From positions 496,001-560,000 of the forward strand of contig CBDFJV010000006.1 of the NCBI GenBank assembly GCA_965248605.1: 64,000 nt of DNA, given 5' to 3'. Shown here one piece after another: positions 17,001-26,681 of the stretch (within the stretch, counting starts at the first letter, position 1; the number at the start of each line of letters is the position of its first letter). A program made the position numbers and the translations under genes. The notes below the pieces were generated by a model that was not told the DNA's origin, did not search any database, and saw only the letters and a program-made list of their open reading frames with translations. The DNA comes from CAUZJF01 sp965248605 (GTDB lineage Bacteria; Chloroflexota; Dehalococcoidia; Lucifugimonadales; CAUZJF01).

Positions 17001-20000
17001 GCACCCTTTTGTTTCTTCAGCAGGCCTCCTACACGCCGTCCTTCGGTGGATTAGGGCTTATCGAGAGCGACGACACTTCTCTCGATAGCTACGTCAACTA
17101 CCCTGAGTTGGCCACCGTCCAGCCGACGCTGACTCAGCAAGACTATCGCTGGTATGCCAATATCGACGGCGTAACGCCGACCACACCGCTGGCTCTCGAG
17201 AACACGTCCACCACCGGCGCAACACCGGGGTCCGTGTTCCGGCTGCGCCTCAACGTCGAGGCGGCTGGCGTCGATCTTCCAACGGGGGCCCAGGCGTTCA
17301 AGCTCCAGTTCGCGGCGACAACAACCGGCCCGTGGACCGACGTGGGCGCGCCGGCCTCTACGACGATCTGGCGGGGCGTCGACAATCCCGCTCCAGCCGA
17401 CGGGACTACTCTCCCCAGCTTGCTGCTATCCAGCTCGAACGTGCTCGAAAGCTACGAGGAAGCGAACCCATCGGTCCCCAACCCCAACGCCCTGCTGGCG
17501 ACGTCCACGAATCAAGGTGAGTGGGACTGGGTCATCGAAGACAAGCTGGCGCCTACGGGGACCTTCTACTTCCGCATGGTGAAGAGCGACGGCATCCCTC
17601 TGGACGGGTACACGAACTACCCGGAGATCGAGGCCGCGGGCCCAAGTCTCGCCCAGGAAGACTACCGGTGGTACCTCAACGCGGACAGTGCAACCCCGAC
17701 CACGACGCTCGGTGCAGAGAACACACCGTTCACGACGACTACACAGCTGGCGGCGTTCCGTTTGCGAATGAACCTCGAGGTGAGTGATTCGGCCGTCGTG
17801 GCGGGAGCCGAGTCCTTCAAGCTGCAGTACTCCGTGACTACTACCGGCTCCTGGACAGACGTGGGCGGCCTCGGCTCTAACGAAGAATGGCGAGCGTTGG
17901 ACAACGCCAGCGTCGCCGATGGGAGCACCCTGCCTGGTGTCGTCCTGGCGAGCTCGACGGTGGCGGGGACCTACGAAGAAGAGAACCCGACTGCATCGAA
18001 TCCGAACACCATTGGCATCGGCGACCGCGCCGAGTGGGATTGGGTCCTCCAACCCGTGGCCACCCTGGGCAACACTACCTACTACTTCAGGATGGTCCGC
18101 GGCGGCGGCACGCCCCTGGAGACCTACACGAATTATCCGGCGATAACGACGCCACCGCCGTTGGTGCTGACCCAGCGGGACTATCGTTGGTACACGAATA
18201 GCACTACGAGCACCACGCCGACCAATCCGCTGGCGGACGAGAACGTGGCGCATACCGGGGCGACGCCCGAGGACGTATTCAGACTTCGAATGAACGTGGG
18301 TCTCGCGGGCGCGGACCTCAGCAGCGGTGTGAAGCAGTTCAATCTCCAGTTTGCTGCCACGACGACGGGCCCGTGGACCGACGTCGGCGGACTGCCGGTT
18401 CCTATTCAGCTCGACGCCGCCAGCACGGACACCGGCTCCGGAGGATCGAACAGCCTTACGATCTCACATACGGTCGGCGACAATCCCGACAGGATTCTTG
18501 TCGTCGGGACGGAGGGGGAGGACAACAACTCGCTCGACTGTAACGTGACCGGCGTCACGTACGGAGGGGTGGCGTTGACCAAGATCGACAACGCCATAAC
18601 GACCGCGAGCTCCTTCGTCTGCGTGAGCCTCTGGTACCTGACGGCGCCCGCCGTTGGGACCGACGACATCGTGGTCACGTGGGCAGGGAACGTCAGTCGG
18701 CGAATCGGTGGCGGGACCTCCATCTACAACGCGGCCCAGCAGGCCCCCGAGTCGAAGAACTCCCAGTTCCTCAACTCCGCGTCGACTATCTCTACAGACG
18801 TGAGCACTCTGACCGACGGGGCCTGGGTCATAGACGCGGTGGGCGCCTCCGGCAACGCCCTGTTCACGACCACGACTGCCGGCCAGATCATTCGCTACAA
18901 CACTCAGTCCGGCGCGAGTGCGGGGGCAGGTAGTACCAAACACGCGACGGTAGCGGGGACCGTGACCATGGGCTGGTCCCAGGCCGGCGGACGAAAGGCT
19001 CAGGTGGTCGCCGCCTTCGCCCCGGCATCCGCAGCCAGCACTGCCAGGATCTGGAGAGCCTTCGACAACACTTCCCTGACCGACGGCGACACGCTGAGCA
19101 CGATCCTGCTCTCGACGTCCACGGTGGCGCAGACCTACGAAGAGGCGAACCCGACCGCGGCCAACCCGAACGCGATGGCGATCGGAGACGTAGGTGAGTG
19201 GGACTGGGTCGTCCAGGACAACGGCGCGTCGACCGGAGACTTTTACTTCCGAATGATCGAGGAGAGCGGCGCTCCGTTGAGCGTATACGTCGGCTACCCG
19301 AAGATCACTACCGCCGCGCCTGACTTCGACCAGAAGGACTACCGCTGGTACATGAACGTCGACGGGGCGAGCGCCACGTCGACGTGGCGGACCCTGCCAG
19401 ATACGCCCGCCCAGGTCCAGTTCGGAGGGGCTTTGACCACGGACGGCACCGACTTCTACGCCTTCAGAGGAGGAAACACCGCCGAGTTCTGGAAGTTCGA
19501 TCCGAATGTCGGTGGCTGGATACGCCTGACCGACGCGCCCGGCCTAATTACAGATGGCGGAGCGCTGGAGCACGCAAACGGGTTCATCTACGCCTTCCAG
19601 GGCGGGACGACCGCAAACTTCTGGAGGTACGACGTCGCTTCTGGTGTCTGGGATGTCCTCACTTCCGCTCCCCAAAACGTGGACTGGGGTGGGGCTTTGA
19701 AGTGGGATGGGGACGACCGAATTTACGCCTTCCGTGGTGGCGTGACAACCGACTTCTGGGCGTATAGCATCGCGGGCAACTCGTGGAGCGTGCTTGTCCC
19801 GGCGCCACAAACGGTCGAGCACGGCGGCTCTCTCGAGTACGTGTCGTCGACCATCTACGGTTTCAGAGGCAATAACAACAATGCCTTCTGGAGCTACACG
19901 ACCAGCACGGGCTGGACAACCCTCACCAACGCCCCTTCGACCGTCGAGGAGGGCGGGTCACTGGCCTGGGACGGCGGCAACTTCCTTTACGCTCTCCGCG

Positions 20001-22144
20001 GGGACAATAACACGGCCTTCTGGCGTTACGACCTCAGTGCGACGTCTTCGCCTTGGCAGGTACTCCAGAGTACCCCTGCCCCCGTCGACGACGGCGGAGC
20101 TCTTATCTTCCTCAACGATGCGTTCTACGCCTTCGAGGGCGACAACGCCGATAGCTTCTGGGTCTTCGGCCCCGCGCCGGTGACCCCGTTGGCCGACGAG
20201 AACACCCCAATCGTCGCCGACGGTCATGGGGTTGCCTACAGGCTGCGGATGAACGTCGAGATCACAGTCGCCGACATGGCGACGAGCACCGAGAGCTTCA
20301 AGCTGCAGTACTCGACGACCACGTCGGCCGGACCCTGGGCAGACGTTGGGGCGGTAGCCTCCGGCGAGACGTGGCGCGGCTTCGACAATCCCAGCGTTGC
20401 GGACGGCACCACCATCGAGCCCATCTTGAGTTCCTCGACGGTCGGTCAGAGCTACGAGGAGGGCAACCCTTCCGTCGCTAATCCGCGTCCGGGCACCGCA
20501 ACCTCGACGGAGCGAAGTGAGTGGGACTGGACCGTCGAAGGCGGCAACGCGGCGCCGAGCACCGTCTATTTCTTCAGGATGGTAAGCGCCGACGGCACTT
20601 CATTCGCTGACTACACGGCCTATCCACGGATCACCTCTCCACCGGCTATCGATCTCTCGCAGGAAAACTATCGCTGGTACGAGAACCGGACAAACATCAC
20701 ACCCAACACGCCATTGCAGTTGGAGAACACGCCCCATACAGGCGTTCTGCCCCTTGAGATCATCCGGCTTCGCATGAACGTCAAGCTGACCGGGACGAGC
20801 CTGGCGGCGGGCAGCGAGAGCTTCAAGCTCCAGTTCTCGACGAGTACGTCAGGCGGCTGGCAGGACGTCGGCGGTTTGGGCTCAGGTGACGTCTGGCGCG
20901 GCAGCCTTGTTGGCGGCGGCACGACGATTGACGGCGCGACGATCCCGATACTCCTTCTGGCGTCGTCGACGGTCGCGGCGACCTTCGAAGAGAGTAACCC
21001 TTCAGCTTCGATACCCAATGGCATCGCCGACGGAGAGTTCGCCGAGTGGGACTGGGTCGTGCAGGACAACACCGCGCCCACGGACACGTACTACTTCCGT
21101 ATGGTGACCGAGGATGGCACGCCGCTAGCCGGTTATTCGGCCAGCTATCCGGAAGTCACGACCGCCGGCCCGACGTTTTCTCAGGAAGACTATCAATGGT
21201 TCTTGAACGTCGATAACAGGAACCCGACGTTCGCCCTCGGGTCACTGAACACGCCGTACACGGAGGCATCGAGTCCGGGGGTCATCCGGTTGAGGATGAA
21301 CGTCGAGGTTCAGAACGGAACGCTCCCTGACGACGCCCAAGCATTCAAACTCCAGTTCGCGGTCGGTACCACGACGGCTGCCTGGACGGACGTCGGCGAT
21401 ATCGGCTCACTTACTGCCTGGCGAGGCTTCGATAACCCCAGTGTGAACGAGAGCATTCTGATCAGTGCTGCGAAGCTGGCGTCAACCGACGTGCGGGAGA
21501 ACTACGAGGAGGAGAACCCGTCGATCCTCAATTCAAATCAGCTCACTGCAACCCAACGCGGCGAGTGGGACTGGGTAATTCAGAACAACAGCGCGCCAAC
21601 CGAGACGACCTTCTACTTCAGGATGGTCAAGGCGGACGGCACGCCGCTCGACGCCTACGCGAACTACCCAGAGGTCCAGACGACGAAGCCGGTGGTCGCC
21701 GCGGACGATTTCGAGTCCGGCGGCTTCTCAGGCGGCGTTGGCTGGGTGGCGGCTTGGAATGCAAGTGGAGACGCATCAGTCCGGTCTAACGGAGGCCCTA
21801 TTCAGGGCAGCTTCCACCTCAGGCTTAGGGCTGCGACGGGGCATGCCGACCGGGTTGTCGACCTCAGCGGCGAAGTAGGCGCGACTTTGTCGTTCTGGGC
21901 GAAGGCGCGATCGTTCGAGGGAAGCGAGACCGCCACCGTTTCGGTCAGCGACGACGGAGTCAGCTTCACGGTGCTGAAGACCTGGGTCATCGGGGACGAC
22001 GACAACGTCTACTACTACTGGGAGTTCGACTTGACCACATTCCCGGAGGCGTTCACGAATAACTACACGATTGCGTTCGACGCGAACATGGGTGCGACTA
22101 ACGACAGGATCTACTTCGACGACATCCGGATCATCGGAGATTGA
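17001..22144 (+). pseudogene. Giant repeat protein with inserted propeller domain, 5' end removed by IS1380
   Basis: I do not recognise a named family for the repeat. The open frame enters from the IS1380 element with no start or ribosome site of its own, so the N-terminus is lost. It holds six repeats of about 170 residues with the pattern DYRWY, TPTxPLAxENT, FRLRMNV, FKLQF, TTTGPWTDVG, WRxFDNPSVADG, YEExNPS, EWDWV, YFRMVxxDGTPL and YxNYP. Repeat 3 is interrupted by about 215 residues of another beta-rich domain and repeat 4 by a six-bladed Kelch-like propeller. The C-terminal domain (DDFESGGFSGG to IYFDDIRIIGD) resembles jelly-roll binding domains. Its stop lies five bases before the next gene. 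An extracellular role is inferred from Thr/Ser-rich beta repeats. The rest of the frame is intact for 1,700 codons. Confidence 0.75.
17136..21690 (+). repeat. Six ~510-bp repeats, two carrying nested domain insertions
   Basis: Repeat starts (codons for DYRWY or its variants DYQWF and NYRWY) fall near 17138, 17660, 18180, 19336, 20666 and 21188. Units 1, 2, 5 and 6 are about 510-520 bp. Units 3 and 4 are about 1,155 and 1,330 bp because foreign modules sit inside them (about 18393-19040 and 19384-20170). The repeats are diverged in DNA but conserved in protein, so they are old and under selection, unlike the FN3 repeats at the left end of the window. Confidence 0.75.
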
Positions 22145-22148
22145 GGCC

Positions 22149-24656
22149 TTGATCGACTGCCGAAATAGAAGACGGAGCGAGGCGGGGCTGAGCCTGTTCG
22201 AGGTCGCGGTCGCCCTCTTCCTCGCCGGGATAATCATCGTGCCCATCGCCGGGGTGATCGCTCAGTTCATTTTCGTCCCAGCGCAATGGTCGGCCACAGT
22301 TGGAATAATGACCAGTGCCCGTTCCGCCGCGCGAGCCATAGCTGAGGACGCCCGCCAGGCGGCCCAGTTCGTTAGCAGCACCGACCCGGAGTACGGCACC
22401 TTCACATGGACCGATAACATCAACTTCCCGACGTCGAGCTACTCGGTCCGCTACTTCTACTCTACGGAGGACACCAGCCTGCTCCGCGAGGAATCGGTGA
22501 ACGGCGAGACCAGTACATCGGTCGTCGCCAACGACGTCGCCCAATACGACGACCTTTCTATCAGCGAAAGCGACGGCCTCGTCGTAGTGTCTTTGACATC
22601 TACACGGGATGCGATTCAGGAGGACATAGCCTGGAACACGACGATTCGAGCGCATAGACGTACGAACCTGGCGACATCCCAGCCGGCTCCGGCGCCGTTT
22701 CGGCGGGCATGGGACGACTTCGAGACCGGTGACTTAACTGGAGGTTCGGGCTGGCTTGAAGAGTGGTCCGACTCCGGCGACGTGAGCGTGCTATCGGCAG
22801 AAACCCCATACGAGGGGAGCTTCCACCTGCGGCTGCGACGTGGTACCGGATACGTGGAAAGAACACTGGACCTCTCAGGCAACAAGAACATCAGGCTCCA
22901 GTTCCAGGCGACAGGGGTCTCGGACCATCAACCGCCGAACGGTATTCCCAATTCCCACGCCCTCGACTTCGACGGCGTCGACGATCTAGTCGACGTCGGT
23001 GACTTGCTGTCGACCGGCGCCGCTCAGCTCTCAGTGGCCGCGTGGGTCTACAAGCGCGATGCGGGCGACGACGCCGTGCTCTGCAAGGCGACGGGTACGA
23101 CGGGTCCTGCCCATCGCTTCTGCCTCGGCGTCGCGGGGACGACGATAAGGGCCCAGCTTCATACGACAGGCACGGGCGGAACGTCTGACTACGATGGCGC
23201 CAACATCAGCCTCGACACCTGGACCCATATCGCCTTCACGTACAACCGCAGCACGCTTGTCATCTACAAAGACGGCACGCCGACGGCGACCTTCCCGGTC
23301 ACTGGCAGCATTATCCCCTCGAACCAGAGCGTGACCATAGGGAACGTGAACCTGCTCGACAACAGGCACTGGAACGGTCTGATCGACGAGGTGCGGCTCT
23401 ACGACGGGGCGCTCACCGGGGCCGAGATTCAGACCCTGGCACAAAGGGTGCCTCCGGTCGGCCCAACGCCGACTCCTACGCCAACGCCGCTTGGTACGGC
23501 CACACCCACACCGCCGCCAGCGCCGACCGCCACGGTGACGCCGACACCGACGCCCACCGCAACAGCCACTCCGACGCCGACTCCTTCGGCGACACCCACA
23601 GCCACGCCAACAGCGACGCCTTCCGCCACGCCAACGGCGACGCCGACTGCTACACCAACCGCTTCAGCTACAGCGACGCCAACGGCCGCGCCGACAGCAA
23701 CTGCTACGTCGGCGCCAACGGCCACGCCGACGGTAACGCCTACGGTGGCACCAACCGCTTCACCTACAGCTACGCCGACATTTACGCCAACGGCCACGCC
23801 GACAGCGACACCTACACCAACGGCGACGCCTACGCCGACAGCTACACCGGCGCCGGCTTGGACGGCGCTGGCGGACACGCCATTGCGGGTGAGGTCTGGC
23901 GGGGCGATGGTCACCGACGGAACGGACCTCTACGCCTTCCGTGGCGGCGACAACGACAACTTCTGGAAGTACGACGTGAGTTCCGACACGTGGAGCTCCC
24001 TGTTGGACGCGCCGGATGACGTCGACAGCGGCGGTGCGATGGTCTACGTAGGCGGACTCATCTACGCCTTGCGTGGCGACGACAGCGAAGGCTTCTGGAG
24101 CTACAACCCGGCGACGGACTCTTGGAGCTCGCTGGCCGATGCGCCCGAAGACGTCGATTGGGGCGGAGCCCTGACGTGGGACGGCTCGAACACGACCTAC
24201 GCCTTCCGCGGCGACGATAAGGAAGACTTCTGGTCTTACAGCATCTCGGGCGACTCGTGGAGTGTCCTTCAAGACGCGCCCGACGACGTCAGAAAGGGCG
24301 GTTCCCTGGAGTACGTCGACGGCGTGGTCTACGCGTTCCGTGGTGACAACAAGGACGACTTCTGGCGGTACAACGTCAGCAATGATAGCTGGACGACGCT
24401 ATCGGACGTCCCTGGGACGGTCGAGGAGGGCGGCTCGCTAGCCTGGCCGGGCGGGGACTACGTCTACGCGCTGCGAGGTGACCGGAGCGACGACTTCTGG
24501 CGATACAGGATCAGCACCGATAGCTGGGAGAGCCTTGACGATACCCCCGAGAATGTCGACGACGGAGGAGCCCTCGTACTCTTAAAAGGCTTCCTGTACG
24601 CACTGAGAGGCGACGACCGGAACGACCTCTGGAGATATGGGTCGGTGTCCGAGTAG
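22149..24656 (+). CDS. Pilin-like (prepilin N-terminus) protein with LamG and Kelch-propeller domains
   Basis: The TTG at 22149 is favoured as start: GGAGA lies eight bases upstream and the prepilin peptide fits, MIDCRNRRRSEAG cleaved before LSLFEVAVALFLAG with Glu at mature position 5. That is the type IV pilin and pseudopilin signature, processed by a prepilin peptidase. A pseudopilin-like head follows to about residue 185, then a jelly-roll-like segment (DDFETGDLTGG) related to the end of the preceding gene, a LamG domain (ALDFDGVDDLVDVGD to DEVRLYDGALTGAE), a 130-residue Pro/Thr linker, and a six-bladed Kelch-like propeller (GGAMVTDGTDLYAFRGG repeats). It is about 835 residues, far larger than a pilin. 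A surface-displayed binding subunit or minor pilin is inferred. No pilus assembly genes are nearby. Confidence 0.7.
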   Translation: MIDCRNRRRSEAGLSLFEVAVALFLAGIIIVPIAGVIAQFIFVPAQWSATVGIMTSARSAARAIAEDARQAAQFVSSTDPEYGTFTWTDNINFPTSSYSVRYFYSTEDTSLLREESVNGETSTSVVANDVAQYDDLSISESDGLVVVSLTSTRDAIQEDIAWNTTIRAHRRTNLATSQPAPAPFRRAWDDFETGDLTGGSGWLEEWSDSGDVSVLSAETPYEGSFHLRLRRGTGYVERTLDLSGNKNIRLQFQATGVSDHQPPNGIPNSHALDFDGVDDLVDVGDLLSTGAAQLSVAAWVYKRDAGDDAVLCKATGTTGPAHRFCLGVAGTTIRAQLHTTGTGGTSDYDGANISLDTWTHIAFTYNRSTLVIYKDGTPTATFPVTGSIIPSNQSVTIGNVNLLDNRHWNGLIDEVRLYDGALTGAEIQTLAQRVPPVGPTPTPTPTPLGTATPTPPPAPTATVTPTPTPTATATPTPTPSATPTATPTATPSATPTATPTATPTASATATPTAAPTATATSAPTATPTVTPTVAPTASPTATPTFTPTATPTATPTPTATPTPTATPAPAWTALADTPLRVRSGGAMVTDGTDLYAFRGGDNDNFWKYDVSSDTWSSLLDAPDDVDSGGAMVYVGGLIYALRGDDSEGFWSYNPATDSWSSLADAPEDVDWGGALTWDGSNTTYAFRGDDKEDFWSYSISGDSWSVLQDAPDDVRKGGSLEYVDGVVYAFRGDNKDDFWRYNVSNDSWTTLSDVPGTVEEGGSLAWPGGDYVYALRGDRSDDFWRYRISTDSWESLDDTPENVDDGGALVLLKGFLYALRGDDRNDLWRYGSVSE
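23461..23860 (+). repeat. Low-complexity Pro/Thr/Ala linker repeats
   Basis: A short period of about six bases (ACGCCN and ACACCN variants) encodes alternating Thr-Pro and Thr-Ala between the LamG and propeller domains. It explains the long opposite-strand GVGVAVGV frame, which is a shadow. Such tracts change length by slippage and form extended stalk-like linkers outside the cell. Confidence 0.8.
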
Positions 24657-24671
24657 GGTTGAAACGGAAGA

Positions 24672-24715
24672 CGTAAAACGTAAACGTCAGGCGCTCAGAC
24701 CCTTTACGTTTTACG
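24672..24715. terminator. Inverted repeat between convergent genes, likely bidirectional terminator
   Basis: CGTAAAACGTAAA (24672-24684) and TTTACGTTTTACG (24703-24715) are perfect 13-bp complements with an 18-base loop, in the 75-base gap between the converging Kelch-protein and GGT genes. The loop carries GGCGCTCAGAC, which also occurs upstream of the toxin-antitoxin genes near 42637, so the site may also belong to a dispersed repeat family. Confidence 0.55.
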
Positions 24716-24731
24716 CGTTACTCGTTACGTA

Positions 24732-26534
24732 TCACCACCCGATCGCGTAAGCCGCACGCCTGGGGTCGCCTCCGGCGCTCATCGTGCCCGTGTCCGGATC
24801 ACGGCGGGTAACAGTCGCACCCATGCCACAGACCTCGGCTCTGACGACCTTGTGACCAAGCCCATTTAGAGACTGCTCGGTCGCGGCGCCAAAGCCTTCC
24901 TCCATCGAGAGCTGGCCTGGGCGGTACTCGTGCGGATAGAAAGACCTTGGGGCGCTATCGCTCGCGAACCTGGGCGCCTCGATGGCCTCCTGGGGGTTCA
25001 TGCCGAACACCAGGGTATTGAGAACGAGCTGTAGATTGGCCTGCGCCTGGTAGTCACCCCCCGGACATCCGATTGTCATTACAGGCGCGCCGTCCTTAAG
25101 GACGAAATAATTCACGAGGGTCGTGCGAGGACGCTTGCCCGGCTCTAGGACATTGGGATGGCCCTCCTCGAAGTTGAACATCTCGATGCGGGTGCTTAAA
25201 GCAAAACCAAGCTCCGGGAAAAAGACCGACTTGGCGAAGGCACCGCCGCTGGGCGTTGCGCAGACCATGTTGCCCCGACTGTCGAGAGCGGCCACGTGAG
25301 TCGTCCCGTGCTCCTCGGGACGGTCGTCTTCGTCCCCGCCGTTGGCGTGCGTTGCGCTGACTACTGGCTGGCCAGCACTGGTGGAACGGCGCCGCGGATC
25401 GCCTGGTTGGGGCAGCTCGGGCGCGGCCCGCCCAGAGTCGATCAGTTGACCCCGCGCGGCGGCGTATTCTTTCGAAAGCAGCCCATCGACCGGCACATCC
25501 GCGAACTCTGGGTCCCCGTAGTGGGCCTGCCGGTCGGCCAGGCATAGCTTGATCGCTTCAATGACCGTGTGCACATAAGCAGGCGAGTTGTGCCCCATCG
25601 CCTTCAGATCGAAGCTCTCCAGGATGCTGAGCGCCTGAAGCAGCACGGGCGCCTGGGTCCACGTCGACTGTGCGCATACCTCGTATCCCGCGAAGGTGGT
25701 CCTCAGCGGTTCCTCGTACTTGGCGCGGTAGGCTGCGAGGTCCTCGATTTCGATTGCTCCGCCGACTCGCTGCGCGGCGCTCACAATACTGCTCGCGATA
25801 TCGCCGCTGTGAAACGCATCGCGGGCGGCCCGCAGGCCGGCGTCCCTGCCCGCGGTGGCGGCGTTTTCTGCCTTAACCATGCGCTCGAACGTTGAAGCCA
25901 GCCCAGGTTGGACTAGCAACGAGCCCGGTATCGGGACGGCACCGTCGTCGTAGAAGACGTCGGTGCCGCCGGGCGGGTAGAGGCTGAACTGCTCTCGCGT
26001 GACAGTCGAGTCGAGAGCTTCGAGCATGTATTCGTAGTTTGGGATACCTTGCCGTGCGTACTCGATCGAAGGCTCGAGAACTTCGGCCAGCCTCTTGGTC
26101 CCGTAACGTTCCAGCATCGATATCAGCGCTTCGACCACACCGGGCACTGTGAAGGAGAGGTGCGCCAACGGCCCTGGACCGGTGGGGATCTCGTCGAGTC
26201 CCTGGTCCCTGAAGAACTCCACCGTTGCTTTCTTGGGCGCGACGCCCTGGCCGCTAAGTGAGAGCAGGTCTCCGGACTCAGCGTCGTAGAGCATGAAGAC
26301 CGCTTCGGCCCCAAGGGAGTACGAGGCAACCGGCTCCACGACCGCCGCGGCAAAACAAGAGGCCACCACGGCATCGAAAGCGTTCCCGCCGTTTAGCAGC
26401 ATCCGGAGCCCCGCCATCGAGGTCAGGTAGTGCCCACTCGATACGACGCCCCGATTGCTATAAACGACGGGCCGGCTCGTCTTCGGAGGCGCAAACGCGT
26501 CGGTCGCAGGGGCAGTCTTTTTCGATGTACTCAA
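24732..26534 (-). CDS. Gamma-glutamyltransferase family protein
   Basis: Ntn-hydrolase of the gamma-glutamyltranspeptidase family, which cleaves gamma-glutamyl bonds or cephalosporin-type amides after self-cleavage. The nucleophile is the first Thr of the small subunit, seen in EEHGTTHVAALDSRGNMV. Substrate-loop motifs include STRIEMFNF, KRPRTTLVN and IGCPGGDYQAQ. The N-terminal half has SGHYLTSMAG and LLNGGNAFDAVVASC. TTG at 26534 is preferred as start because AGGAAAGGG precedes it by six bases; the frame is open to an ATG at 26570 without a ribosome site. No signal peptide is visible, so a cytoplasmic, YwrD-like member is likely. About 600 residues, complete. Confidence 0.88.
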   Translation of the reverse strand: MSTSKKTAPATDAFAPPKTSRPVVYSNRGVVSSGHYLTSMAGLRMLLNGGNAFDAVVASCFAAAVVEPVASYSLGAEAVFMLYDAESGDLLSLSGQGVAPKKATVEFFRDQGLDEIPTGPGPLAHLSFTVPGVVEALISMLERYGTKRLAEVLEPSIEYARQGIPNYEYMLEALDSTVTREQFSLYPPGGTDVFYDDGAVPIPGSLLVQPGLASTFERMVKAENAATAGRDAGLRAARDAFHSGDIASSIVSAAQRVGGAIEIEDLAAYRAKYEEPLRTTFAGYEVCAQSTWTQAPVLLQALSILESFDLKAMGHNSPAYVHTVIEAIKLCLADRQAHYGDPEFADVPVDGLLSKEYAAARGQLIDSGRAAPELPQPGDPRRRSTSAGQPVVSATHANGGDEDDRPEEHGTTHVAALDSRGNMVCATPSGGAFAKSVFFPELGFALSTRIEMFNFEEGHPNVLEPGKRPRTTLVNYFVLKDGAPVMTIGCPGGDYQAQANLQLVLNTLVFGMNPQEAIEAPRFASDSAPRSFYPHEYRPGQLSMEEGFGAATEQSLNGLGHKVVRAEVCGMGATVTRRDPDTGTMSAGGDPRRAAYAIGW

Positions 26535-26681
26535 TGGCGCCCTTTCCTGGCTGTTCGAATGCGCCGCCATTGTACATGACGCTCAATGTGACCACGGTCG
26601 GGATGGCGTTTGCAGTTTTCGGTGAGGCGCAGTACCATCAACTATGTGTTACTAAGAGTAGCCGCTTAGGTGGGACCACCG

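Noticed and set aside
23429..23914. Minus-strand frame with GVGVAVGV repeats resembling a silk-like or PE-PGRS-like protein
   Set aside because: It is the complement of the Thr-Pro linker repeat in the pilin-like gene; it starts and ends with the repeat and has no start signal.
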